Shown: positions 1 through 10,118 of the stretch, in pieces
How positions within the stretch are numbered: the first letter of the stretch is position 1
Layout of the letters: each line of letters opens with the position of its first letter
Source: Nonomuraea sp. PA05
Lineage (GTDB): Bacteria; Actinomycetota; Actinomycetes; Streptosporangiales; Streptosporangiaceae
Reading direction: 5' to 3'
Length of the DNA stretch: 64,000 bases
Assembly (NCBI RefSeq): GCF_008086045.1
Contig: NZ_VSEY01000004.1
Location: 62,001 to 126,000, forward strand
Position numbers and translations under genes: made by a program
Notes under the pieces: model-generated
The model's database searches: none
The model's input: the letters and a program-made list of their open reading frames with translations, nothing else
Told to the model about the DNA's origin: nothing

Positions 1-398
1 ACCCAGCTCTCCCGTCCGGGCAGCCGCCTGCCGCCCGCCGGGGCGAGGTCGGCGCGTGCGGCCCCGGCGTAGAAGCGCAGCACGTCGGCGCTCGTCGCGA
101 CCTCCGCGACGGCGTCCGCCTCCGGCTTGCCGGTGCCCGCCCGCTCGGCCGCGGCGTAGTCGGCGGACCGCTCCTCGATGACCTCCGCCAGGCGCAGCAG
201 CGCACGAGCCCGCTCGCCCGGCACGTGCGCCGACCAGCGCGGCAGCGCCTCCCGCGCGGCCGACACCGCCTCGGTCACCTCCTGCTCCCTCGCCGGCCGG
301 TACGCCCCGCGCGCCGCGCCCGTCCGCGGATCGGCGACGGTGACGAGTTCCGGCGAAGAATCGACTGCCCGGTCCACGGAAAAGAGATGATCAGTCAC
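1..398 (-). CDS. Aldehyde dehydrogenase, N-terminal part (runs off the left edge)
   Basis: The reverse strand from 398 to 1 reads about 132 residues that fit the N-terminus of an NAD(P)-dependent aldehyde dehydrogenase: an opening of the type DPRTGA, an AVSAAREALPRWS helix, RLLR-type LAEVIEERSADYAAAE, then TGKPEADAVAEV and DVLRFYAGAAR. The catalytic Cys/Glu half lies outside the window, so activity cannot be judged. The best match is the betaine/aminobutyraldehyde dehydrogenase side of the family. The start is uncertain: GTG at 398 and GTG at 377 are both in frame and neither has a clear Shine-Dalgarno. The gene diverges from the peptide-synthetase cluster across about 110 bases, so it may or may not belong to it. 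Confidence 0.75.
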   Translation of the reverse strand, partial: MTDHLFSVDRAVDSSPELVTVADPRTGAARGAYRPAREQEVTEAVSAAREALPRWSAHVPGERARALLRLAEVIEERSADYAAAERAGTGKPEADAVAEVATSADVLRFYAGAARADLAPAGGRRLPGRESW

Positions 399-507
399 AA
401 CGGCGATCGTAACGAATGGCGACCGTTCCGACGAGGGCGGAAATTCTCCCGGAGCGTGCGCGCCGGGCGGCAAGCGCCCGCGATATGTCCTGCCATCAGG
501 AGTGAGA

Positions 508-2369
<1,862 letters not shown>

Positions 2370-2370
<1 letters not shown>

Positions 2371-4208
2371 TGGAGGCCACCGTTCTGTGCCGCGACGCCG
2401 CCGGCTACGCGAGCGCCGCCGCCGAGTGGACGCCCGGCCGCCCCTTCCCGCTGCTGGCCTGCCGGGCGCTCGACCGGTACCGGTCGCTGTTCCCTGACGG
2501 CGGCACGCTGCCCGCGATCGAACGGGCGGAGCGGCCCGGCGTGGTGATGTCCGTCGGCGACGCGGCGGCGGCGGGCCGCATGCTGGCCGCCGCCACCGGC
2601 CGCGAGCACCACCTGGTCGAGCCCGAGCACCTGCTCAAGCGGCTGGCCGGATACGCGGGCGAGCTGGTCGCCGTGGTGGGCCTGGCGGAGGACCTCACGG
2701 CGGCCGGCGACTGGCCGGGCGCGACCGGCGCGAGCGTCGGCGTGCTGACCGCCCGCGACCTGCCGTCCCTGGCCTGCCTGGTCTACCGGAGCCTGACGGT
2801 CGGCGCGGTGGGCGAGGACCGCGTCTTCATCGCCTCCCACCCCATGCTGGAGGACTCGGAGTCGGCCGACACCGTCGAGTTCGCCGGCCTCGACGTGATC
2901 CGCGAGCGCAGGCTCAAGGTCGTGGTGGTGCGCAGCCTCGGCAAGGAGTGCTGCGTGGGGCTGCCCGACGGCATCATCTGCGGGCGCTCCGACCCGATCG
3001 ACGGCCCGCTGTCGCCCTTCGAGCCGCACTACCGGCACATGCCCTGCATGAAGGGCGAAGGCTGCCACCGCGCAGACCTCACCGAGGACCAGCGGCTGCC
3101 CGCCGCCGACGTGCACGCCACCGTCGTCTTCACCCACAGCTGCGGATCCATCGGCGTCGGCGCCAACATCTACCCCAACCACATCGCCCTCGCCCTGGGA
3201 TTCATGGAGGGGACGGCCGTCGCGGTGGTCGGCGCCATGGGCGTGCACATTGTGCAGCGCAGCGCCCAGGCCGAGTTCGAGTCGGCGCTGGCCGACGGGC
3301 TGCCGCTGGGCCGCGTCGTCGAACGGCTGGCCGGGCGCGTCCACCCCATCAACGGCTACCTCAACCGGTTCGGCCTGCTCGGCGACCCCGGCCTGGTCGT
3401 GCCGTGGCCGGACGGGCGCGCCGCCCTCAGGAGCACCCCAGGCCCGCGCGCCGACGAGGCCGTCGTGCGCCGCCTGTCCCAGCTCCAGAACGTCATCCTG
3501 CCCAGGCTGGAACGGCTGCCCTGGCTGGAGCCCGCCGTGGACGCCGCCGAGATCGCCGGCCTGCGCGACCAGGTGCGCGACCTGTCGGCCGACCTGCTCG
3601 CGCCCGGCCTGGCCGGCCAGGTCACCCGGCTGGAGAACGAGATCGCCGACTTCCAGGTGCGGACCGTCCGCGAGGTGGCCGCCGGCATCTACGTCTCCGG
3701 CTGGAACTACGGCGGCCCTTCACTCGACGGCCTCCGGCAGGTGGCCCAGCGCGACGAGACCTGCCCGAGCTGCCTGCGCGACACCGCCGTGCTGGTCACC
3801 CTGCGGCACGTCGTCCACGACGGGCTCACCGTACGGACGCTGCAGTGCCGCAGGTGCGGCGACATCTGGTGGACCAGCGAGAGCGGGGAGCCCACCGTGG
3901 TGCTGCACGGGCCGGTGGACGTGGACGCCGTGCGCGGCACCGTCGCCCGGCCCACCCGGCAGATCCGCAACGGGGGCGGTGAGACGTTGCGCGGGGGGAT
4001 CGGGTTCGCGTTCGCGCTGCGCAAGCGGTTCGGGTTGCCGCCCGAGACCGCCTCGCCCGTCACGGTCGCGCCGTACGGCACGGTCACGTACACGGCGGAG
4101 ACCGACCTGGTCGCGTACCGTCCCAGGCCGGACGTGCACACTTCCGTCTTCGTCGCGGTGCTCAACGGGCACTACGTCGCCTCGGCCATGATGCTGCGCC
4201 TGTCCTGA
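2370..4208 (+). CDS. Unrecognised cluster protein with caspase/CHAT-like core and Cys4 zinc ribbon
   Basis: A 612-residue protein I do not recognise as a named family. Two parts can be seen. First, residues ~100-330 resemble a caspase/CHAT/C25-type fold: a VGVLTARDLPSLACLVYRSL helix, candidate His residues (220, 223, 233), then the strand VVFTHSCGS with Cys258, followed by ALALGFMEGTAVAVVGAMGV and a helix ending LGRVVERL, the order expected after a CHAT nucleophile. Second, CPSC at 465-468 and CRRC at 493-496 form a Cys4 zinc ribbon. There is no signal peptide or membrane segment. It overlaps the stop codon of the A-T gene, so it probably works with that loading enzyme. Possible roles are peptidase, acyl-enzyme transferase/hydrolase or scaffold; this is inference, and the His/Cys dyad needs structural confirmation. 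Confidence 0.6.
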
Positions 4209-4236
4209 CGTCGCAGATGCCTTCTCGGGGGCCTTC

Positions 4237-5799
4237 TCAGGGGGCGCGCAGGCTGGTCAGCAGGTCCGCCACCTCGCTGACCACCGCGCGCCCCGACCGT
4301 TCGTCCACGACGTCCTCCCGCCACCGGGCCGCGACCGCCCAGCCGCCGTCCGGCTGCGGCTCCACCTCCACGACCAGCGGCGCGCTCGCCCGTGGCGCGC
4401 GCACCCGCACCGGCTCGACGGCGATCCCCGTGCCGCCGAACGTCCCCGTCTCCAGGGGAGCCTGCAAGGCGACCATCACCTCGTACAGGGGAGGGCGGGC
4501 GGCCCCGGGCCGGAGGGAGCGGACGAGCCGGTCGTACGGGGTGCGCGCGTGGCGCAGGGCGCGCAACGTCAGGCGGGCCGTCTCCTGGACGCGCTCCTCA
4601 GGACGGCCGTCCCGCACCGAGTCGAACGGCAGCACGACAGGGTTGACGAAGCAGCCGATGACGGAGTTGAACACGCTCTCGAAGCGGCCCGACGCGATCG
4701 TGGCCAGGTTCAGCCGGTCGGCGCCGAAGACGCGGCCCAGCGCGCGGGCCGTGCCGTACAGGACGCTCGCCAGCGGGACGGCCCCTCGCGCGCGCACCGC
4801 CGCCGACAGCTCGCCGACGGTCACCGGGTCGAGCGTGATCTCGTGCTCGTGGCGCGGGGCCTGGCCTGGAGGCGTGGGGAGCAGGGGTGGGGGGTCCGTG
4901 GCGAGCAGGTCGTGCCAGAACGGGAGGTCGCGGGACACCCACTGCTCCACCATGTCGTGCTCCCACTGCGCGTAATGGTGGTAACCGGGCACGGGCGGCC
5001 AGCCGGGCTCCCGGCCTGCGGCGCGGGCGGCGTAGGCGGTGCCGAGGTCTTCGAGGAGGATCAGCTCCGAGCGGCCGTCGAAGATGATGTGGTGCATGCT
5101 CAGGCAGAGCAGCCAGGAGTCAGGGCCCAGTCGCGCGAGGCGTGCTCGGAGTGGGGGGTGTTCCTCCAGGTCGAAGGGCTGGTCCCACCAGTCGGCGCAG
5201 AGGTCGGCGGCGGGGAGGGGGCTGGTCGGCGGTAACGGGGTGCGGTCCGGGGGGAGCACGCGCTGGAGTGGCTCGCCCTCGTCGTCCCAGTAGTGGACGG
5301 TGCGCAGGATCGGGTGCCGCTCCACCACGTCGCCGTAGGCCGTGGCCAGCGCTTCGGGATCGAGGGGGCCCGACAGCCGGTACGCGAGGACGACGTGGTT
5401 GTCGTCCTGGCCAGGGGCGAGCGTCTCGTCGAGGAGGAAGCGCTGCTGGCCGTGGGAGAGGGGGACGGGCACACCCGCGCTCCCGCCGGGGACCCAGGAA
5501 GCCGCCCGTTCCACCAGCTCGGGCAGGGAGCCGCCGCTGAGGACGTCGGGCACGCGCACGTCGGTGCCCAGCCGGACCGACAGCCGCATGGCCAGCCGCA
5601 ACGCCTGCTCCGGTGTCAGCCCCGCGAGGTCCAGCCCACCGGCCGCCCCCAGCCGCCACCGCCCGGCCAGCTCACCCAGCTCCGCGACCAGCGCCGCGGA
5701 CTCCGTAGTCGATCCCACCGCACCCCGCCCAGCCGCACCCCGCCCAGCCGCACCCCGCCCAGCCGCACCCAGCCCAGCCGCACCCCGCCCAGCCGTCAC
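4237..5799 (-). CDS. Stand-alone NRPS condensation enzyme with degenerate carrier-like N-terminus
   Basis: A 520-residue free condensation protein. C motifs appear in order: LSHGQQRFLL (C1), RHPILRT (C2), active site HHIIFDG at about 236-242 with both His and Asp present (C3), YAQWEHD (C4), IGCFVNPVVLPFD (C5) and RTPYDRLV/PLYEVMVALQ. The roughly 110 residues before it look like a carrier domain (LDLAGLTPEQALRLAMRLSV, then DVLSGGSLPELVERA), but the usual GG-H/D-S motif is replaced, so there is no Ser for phosphopantetheine. The extreme N-terminus is a Gly/Arg/Ala pentapeptide repeat. GTG 5799 is chosen because it overlaps the upstream TGA (GTGA) and follows GAGGAGG. It is the last gene of the - strand arm. 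Confidence 0.88.
   Translation of the reverse strand: MTAGRGAAGLGAAGRGAAGRGAAGRGAVGSTTESAALVAELGELAGRWRLGAAGGLDLAGLTPEQALRLAMRLSVRLGTDVRVPDVLSGGSLPELVERAASWVPGGSAGVPVPLSHGQQRFLLDETLAPGQDDNHVVLAYRLSGPLDPEALATAYGDVVERHPILRTVHYWDDEGEPLQRVLPPDRTPLPPTSPLPAADLCADWWDQPFDLEEHPPLRARLARLGPDSWLLCLSMHHIIFDGRSELILLEDLGTAYAARAAGREPGWPPVPGYHHYAQWEHDMVEQWVSRDLPFWHDLLATDPPPLLPTPPGQAPRHEHEITLDPVTVGELSAAVRARGAVPLASVLYGTARALGRVFGADRLNLATIASGRFESVFNSVIGCFVNPVVLPFDSVRDGRPEERVQETARLTLRALRHARTPYDRLVRSLRPGAARPPLYEVMVALQAPLETGTFGGTGIAVEPVRVRAPRASAPLVVEVEPQPDGGWAVAARWREDVVDERSGRAVVSEVADLLTSLRAP
5720..5794. repeat. Five 15-bp tandem repeats at the start of the condensation gene
   Basis: Five consecutive copies of GCACCCCGCCCAGCC (+ strand) run from 5720 to 5794; the fourth differs by one base. 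In the - strand gene they encode repeated Gly-Arg/Leu-Gly-Ala-Ala units directly after the start codon, so length changes keep the reading frame. Confidence 0.95.
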
Positions 5800-7238
5800 C
5801 GTGCCTCCTCGGCCAGCCTGGCCCGGTCGAGCTTGCCGTTGGCGGTCAGCGGCAGCGCGTCCACCCGCCGCCACGCGACCGGCACCATGTAATCGGGCAC
5901 CCTGGCCCCCACGTGCCTCCTGAGCTCGGCGGAGCCGACCTCCTCCCCCACGTACACGGCCACGAGCTGCGCGTCCACCACGACCACGGCCACCTCCTTC
6001 ACCCCGTCATGAGCCCGTGCCGCCGCCTCCACCTCGTCCGGCTCCACCCGGTACCCGCGCAACTTGACCTGCCGGTCCACCCGCCCGAGGTGAACCAGCG
6101 CGCCGCCCTCCCACCGCACCCGATCTCCCGTGCGGTACCAGTCGGCGGCCCCCGGAAGATCCACCGGCTCGCAGGGCCCGTCGCCGCGCAGGAACCGCCC
6201 GGCGTTGTCCGCCGGATCGACGTACCCCGAGAAGCGCTGCCCGCCACGTACACACAGCTCGCCGGTGTCGAGCACCAGGGAGTCGAGATGCGGGTAGACC
6301 CGGCCGATGGGCACCGTGCCGTTGCTGGTGGGGATCCAGTCGGCCGGATCGGCGGGCAGCCGGTGGTTCGCGCACACGCCGGCCAGTTCGGTGGGCCCGT
6401 AGTTGTTCTCGATGACGTTCGCGCCGACCGCGCGCCGCCAGGCGGTCGCGGCGGCGTAGCTGAGCTGCTCGCCGCTGAACATGCTCCACCGCAGGTCGGG
6501 CAGGCAGCCGTCGGTGAGGGTACGGGTGCGCCGCGACAGGGTGATGATGGACGGCACGGTGTCGAGGTGGGAGATGCGCTGCTCTCGCAGGAACCGTACG
6601 GGGCTCAGCCAGGTGCGCTGCCCGGCCACGACGAGCGTCGCCCCGGTGGCCCAGGTCGCGAGGAGCTCGAACACGGACGCGTCGAAGGTCAGCTCGGCGG
6701 CCTGGGCGACGCGGTCCCCGGGCCCCAGCTCGTACAGGGGGCACACGTGGCCGAGGTAGTGCGCGAGCGCGCGGTGCGTGATCGGCACGCCCTTGGGGGT
6801 GCCCGTGGAGCCTGAGGTGTAGATGACGTAGGCGTCGTCGTCCAGGTCCGGGCCGGGGGCGGGGGTTCTGGCGCCCTCCGTGGGGATCGTCATGACGGGC
6901 GCCCCCAGGTCCGCGGGCGGTCCGTCGAGCAGCACCAGGTCGGGCCGGGCGGCGCGCACGACGTCGCGGATCCGGGCGTCCGGCCAGCGCGGGCTCATGG
7001 GCAGCACCGCGCCGCCCGCCCGCAGCACGCCGAGGTAGGCGGCGTAGGTGAGGGCGGATCTGTCGCCGCGGAGCGCGACCCTGCGGGTGCCGCCGAGCAG
7101 GGGCGCCACGTGGGCGCTGACCACCGCGGACAGGTCCCACAGCTCGCCGTAGGTGAGGTCCCTGTCCTGGAGGCTGAGTGCGGTCAGGGAGCGGCGGCGT
7201 CCGGCCGTCTCCCCGATCTGGGCGACGATGTCATGCAT
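5796..7238 (-). CDS. Stand-alone NRPS adenylation enzyme
   Basis: A 480-residue free adenylation protein with no carrier domain. It shows VIYTSGSTGTPKGV (A3) near 135-150, FDASVFELLATWATG (A4), ENNYGPTE (A5), YRTGDRV (A7), GRVDRQVKLRGYRVE (A8) and the catalytic Lys469 in TANGKLDR. The protein is short and resembles D-alanine ligase (DltA)-like and other free A enzymes that load a carrier in trans. The natural partner is the free carrier encoded at 9836-10090 or the A-T carrier at 508. The start at ATG 7238 lies 13 bases after the exporter stop. Its stop overlaps the condensation gene start. The substrate cannot be read with confidence. Confidence 0.92.
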   Translation of the reverse strand: MHDIVAQIGETAGRRRSLTALSLQDRDLTYGELWDLSAVVSAHVAPLLGGTRRVALRGDRSALTYAAYLGVLRAGGAVLPMSPRWPDARIRDVVRAARPDLVLLDGPPADLGAPVMTIPTEGARTPAPGPDLDDDAYVIYTSGSTGTPKGVPITHRALAHYLGHVCPLYELGPGDRVAQAAELTFDASVFELLATWATGATLVVAGQRTWLSPVRFLREQRISHLDTVPSIITLSRRTRTLTDGCLPDLRWSMFSGEQLSYAAATAWRRAVGANVIENNYGPTELAGVCANHRLPADPADWIPTSNGTVPIGRVYPHLDSLVLDTGELCVRGGQRFSGYVDPADNAGRFLRGDGPCEPVDLPGAADWYRTGDRVRWEGGALVHLGRVDRQVKLRGYRVEPDEVEAAARAHDGVKEVAVVVVDAQLVAVYVGEEVGSAELRRHVGARVPDYMVPVAWRRVDALPLTANGKLDRARLAEEAR

Positions 7239-7251
7239 GGTCCTGCTCCGA

Positions 7252-8493
7252 TCAGTTCGCCGGGGCCGGCTCGGGTCGCGGGGGGCGCAGTTCGCGTACG
7301 CTCGGATAGGCGAGGCTGACCAGCCGCGGCAGGGCGACCACGACCGCCATCACGGCCAGCACGACCGCCGCGCTGTCGCCGTCGGCGGCGGCCACGGCAC
7401 CCAGCGCGTACCCGACAGGGCGCAGCGCCTGCGAGCTGAGCCAGTCGTAGGAGGAGACCTTCGACAGCGCGTCCGGCGGCACGTGCTGCTGCATTGTGGT
7501 GATCCAGATCGAGTCGGCGGCCGTCATTCCGGCCCCCGCCAGCGCGATCGCCACCGCCTGCACGGGTGCGGGCACGCCGAGCGCGATCAGCAGCAGCGCG
7601 GGGACGAGCAGTAGTTCGGCCAGCCTGGCGACCAGCAGGGGGCGTCTGGGCTGGTAGCCGCCGAGCAGCACCAGGTCGCCGAGCACGTCGCCGACGCCGA
7701 GCGCCGCGACGACCAGCGCCCATCCGAACGCGCCGCCCTGCTCCTGCAAGGCCAGCACCGGCCCCGTGACGAGGAACACGGCGATGGCCACGTGCGTGCA
7801 GGCGAAGCAGGTGACGCTGGTCCAGATCCACGGCGTGCGGGTGACCAGCCGGAAGCCGTCGGACAGCTCCTTGAGCATGCCGCCGCCCGCGCGCGGCGGG
7901 GCCGCCGGGACCCTGATCCGGGAGGCGAGGTAGGCGCTGAGCAGGAAGGTGCCGCCGTCCAGGAGCAGCGCCCAGCCCGCGCCGATGGTGGCCGCCAGCG
8001 CTCCGGCGATCAGCGGCCCGGCGATGCCGGACAGGCTCCTGGTGATCGACATCAGCGCGTTGGCGCGCTGCAGGTCCTCTTTGGGGACGGTGAACGCGGT
8101 CAGCCCGCCGGCGGCCGGCAAATGGAAGGCCTGCGCGGTGCCGAACAGCACCTGGAGGCCGATCAGCAGCACCAGGTCGATCTCGCCGGACAGGATCATC
8201 GCGCCGAGGCCGAGCTGCACCAGGCCGCGGACCACGTCCATGCCGGCCATCATCAGGTGGCGCGGCAGCCGGTCCGCCCAGACGCCGCCGATCAGCAGGA
8301 ACACGACCAGCGGGATGGTGCTCGCCCCGAGCGCGATGCCGGCCGCCGCGCCCGAGCCGGTGACCTGCAGCAGCCCCACCGTGAGCGCTACCAGGCTGAG
8401 CATGTTGCCGGTGACGGACACCGAGAAGCCCGCGAACTGGTACCTGAACGCCCGGTGCCGCAGCGGCGCCAGCGACTCCTTCCACCGCGTCAC
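7252..8493 (-). CDS. MFS transporter, probable product exporter
   Basis: A 413-residue major facilitator protein with about 10-12 hydrophobic segments; it fits the EntS/MFS_3 drug-exporter group. Recognisable parts are the early loop GGVWADRLPRHLMM (motif A-like) and the second-half membrane run beginning TRTPWIWTSVTCFACTHVAIAVF. It sits between the ATP-grasp and adenylation genes, so export of the pathway product and self-protection are the likely role. The start is GTG 8493, which overlaps the TGA of the ATP-grasp gene (GTGA). A longer frame runs upstream but is the other-frame reading of the ATP-grasp gene and its repeat tract, so it was not used. Confidence 0.87.
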   Translation of the reverse strand: MTRWKESLAPLRHRAFRYQFAGFSVSVTGNMLSLVALTVGLLQVTGSGAAAGIALGASTIPLVVFLLIGGVWADRLPRHLMMAGMDVVRGLVQLGLGAMILSGEIDLVLLIGLQVLFGTAQAFHLPAAGGLTAFTVPKEDLQRANALMSITRSLSGIAGPLIAGALAATIGAGWALLLDGGTFLLSAYLASRIRVPAAPPRAGGGMLKELSDGFRLVTRTPWIWTSVTCFACTHVAIAVFLVTGPVLALQEQGGAFGWALVVAALGVGDVLGDLVLLGGYQPRRPLLVARLAELLLVPALLLIALGVPAPVQAVAIALAGAGMTAADSIWITTMQQHVPPDALSKVSSYDWLSSQALRPVGYALGAVAAADGDSAAVVLAVMAVVVALPRLVSLAYPSVRELRPPRPEPAPAN

Positions 8494-9821
8494 CGCTCCG
8501 CCCCCATCTCCGCCCCCATCTCCGCCCCCATTTCCGCTGCCAGGACGCGCAGCAGGCGGGCCACGGCGGCGTCGAGCGCGGGCCGGTCGCCGGCGCGCAG
8601 CGTCACGTTGGCCATCCGGAACTGCGTGGCCGACTTGGGCGCGCCGTCCTCGGCCAGTTCGTCCACCGCGCACACGCCGGGCAGCGCGCGCAGCTCGCGC
8701 CGGCGCAGCGAGGTGCGGACCGGCCCCGCCCTGTCGGCGAACGTGGGGAACACGCCGGCCGCCGCGCCGCCCAGCGCGGCCGAGCCGGGCTCCGGCGTCT
8801 CACCGGCCGCCACCCGCAGCGCCATCGCGACCAGGTCGGGCCCGTCGAGCAGGCGGAACAGCCGCGCCGTGTGCCCGGCCAGCCGCCCGTTCACCTCCAG
8901 CAGCTCGAACCCCTCCGCCGTGAGCAGCAGCTCCGTGTGCGTCAGCCGGGACCGCACGCCGAGCACGCCGAGCACCCGCCCGGTGTACTCCTCGGCCGCG
9001 CGGCACCGCTCCTCGGGCAGACAGGACGGGAGGATGTCGCCCTGGACGTTCACCGCGTCGGCGCCCGCGGCCCCCGCGCCCCTGGTGACCGCGACCGGCA
9101 GCTTGTCGAGCACGCCGAGGTGCACCCGCCCGTCACGCGTCGAGAGGGTCTCGACCGAGACGAGGCTGCCCAGCCAGTCCGGGCCCGTGGGATGCGGCGC
9201 AGGATCGATCCGCGTCTCCAGCATCAGCCCCGCCCAGCCGTGACGCAGGCCGAGCTGCCGCCGCACGTCCCGCTCGTCGTCGAGGAACGCGACGCCCTGG
9301 CCGCCGGCCGCCCGCCTGGGCTTGAGCACGCAGGGACGGCCGAGCGCGGCGAACCCCGCCACCAGGTCCTCCGGCCCCTCGACCGGCACGGCCTCCACCG
9401 AGGTCAGGCCGTGCTGCTTGAGCAGCCGCCGCTGCACGAGCTTGTCCCACGGATCGGCCACGGCATAGGACGCCGCATGGGCCACGGCATGCGCCACGGC
9501 ATCGGACGCGGCATCGGGCGCAGGCGCGGTCGCCGCCGCGTGCAGCTCGTCGGCCAGCTCCAGCTCGTCGTCGTGGAACGTGGTCACGCCGCGCAGCCCG
9601 AGCGAGGCGACCAGCTCCCCGTACCCCTGCTCGGGCAGCACGTGGCATTCGAAGAACCGCTCCGCGACTCGCATGACGTCCGGAGAAGCCGCCGCGACCG
9701 CCGCCCTGACCAGCATCACCACCTCGCACACGCCCTGGGAGGCGACGTAGATCTCGCGGAGGTTGGCGGCGCCGTCCGGGCGGTGGCAGACGCCCAGTCT
9801 GGGCACGATGGGCTCGGGCAT
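8490..9821 (-). CDS. ATP-grasp ligase (carboxylate-amine ligase type)
   Basis: A 443-residue ATP-grasp enzyme. The nucleotide-binding loop reads CVLKPRRAAGGQGV (~residues 165-180) and the metal-binding strand reads FELLEVNGRLAGH (~305-317). The family joins a carboxylate, as an acyl phosphate, to an amine. In peptide pathways such enzymes act as amide-forming ligases; here it is next to a free carrier and a GNAT/Fem-like gene, so it could form an amide bond outside the condensation route. Two low-complexity patches are unusual: an Ala/His/Val stretch near residue 105-122 and a C-terminal GAEMGAEMGAE tail, both encoded by short DNA repeats. ATG 9821 is the first start after the carrier gene stop at 9836. 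Substrate unknown. Confidence 0.85.
   Translation of the reverse strand: MPEPIVPRLGVCHRPDGAANLREIYVASQGVCEVVMLVRAAVAAASPDVMRVAERFFECHVLPEQGYGELVASLGLRGVTTFHDDELELADELHAAATAPAPDAASDAVAHAVAHAASYAVADPWDKLVQRRLLKQHGLTSVEAVPVEGPEDLVAGFAALGRPCVLKPRRAAGGQGVAFLDDERDVRRQLGLRHGWAGLMLETRIDPAPHPTGPDWLGSLVSVETLSTRDGRVHLGVLDKLPVAVTRGAGAAGADAVNVQGDILPSCLPEERCRAAEEYTGRVLGVLGVRSRLTHTELLLTAEGFELLEVNGRLAGHTARLFRLLDGPDLVAMALRVAAGETPEPGSAALGGAAAGVFPTFADRAGPVRTSLRRRELRALPGVCAVDELAEDGAPKSATQFRMANVTLRAGDRPALDAAVARLLRVLAAEMGAEMGAEMGAER
8499..8534. repeat. Three 12-bp tandem repeats at the ATP-grasp C-terminus
   Basis: CGCCCCCATCTC occurs three times in a row (third copy with one change). On the - strand it encodes Gly-Ala-Glu-Met units at the end of the ATP-grasp protein, just before the overlap with the exporter start. 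Confidence 0.9.
9457..9514. repeat. Imperfect short repeats inside the ATP-grasp gene
   Basis: GCCACGGCAT occurs at 9457, 9481 and 9493, with a degenerate copy at 9505. The steps of 24 and 12 bases keep the frame. They encode an Ala/Val/His/Asp-rich insertion that is unlikely to be part of the catalytic fold. Confidence 0.8.
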
Positions 9822-9835
9822 GCCGGCCCGCCCCG

Positions 9836-10090
9836 CTAGCGGGCGCCGGCCGAGCGGGCGCTGTCGAGCAGCGTGCCCAGCCTGCCGTCCACGAAGAACT
9901 GCTCAAGCGGCACCTCGACGCCCAGGCGCGACTCGATGCGCTCGATGAGCGTGACCGCGAGCAGGGAGTTGCCGCCCAGCTCGAAGAAGTCGTCGTCCGC
10001 CGAGGGGGCGTCCACGTCGAGCACGTCGCACCATTCGGCCAGAACCACGCCGTCAGCCATGTCCACGTCAGTCATGTCCACGTCAGCCAT
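9836..10090 (-). CDS. Free-standing peptidyl carrier protein
   Basis: An 84-residue carrier protein. DDDFFELGGNSLLAVTLIERIE contains the phosphopantetheine-accepting Ser (about residue 42), followed by the typical helix 3 region VPLEQFFVDGRLGTLLD. It would need a phosphopantetheinyl transferase encoded elsewhere. The likely loaders are the stand-alone adenylation enzyme (5796-7238) or the ATP-grasp/GNAT proteins next door. ATG 10090 is preferred because GGAGG at 10105-10101 precedes it, with a slightly long 10-base spacing. Two further in-frame ATGs follow at 10075 and 10060 because of a tandem repeat, and a GTG at 10111 has no ribosome binding site, so the N-terminus is uncertain by up to 10 residues. 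Confidence 0.9.
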   Translation of the reverse strand: MADVDMTDVDMADGVVLAEWCDVLDVDAPSADDDFFELGGNSLLAVTLIERIESRLGVEVPLEQFFVDGRLGTLLDSARSAGAR

Positions 10091-10095
10091 GTCCG
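10051..10095. repeat. Three 15-bp tandem repeats over the carrier protein start
   Basis: CGTCAGYCATGTCCR (+ strand) is repeated three times. Each copy carries an in-frame ATG on the - strand, so the carrier gene has three successive possible starts (10090, 10075, 10060) encoding Met-Ala/Thr-Asp-Val-Asp units. Confidence 0.9.
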
Positions 10096-10118
10096 CGCAT
10101 CCTCCAGTCACGTAGCGA

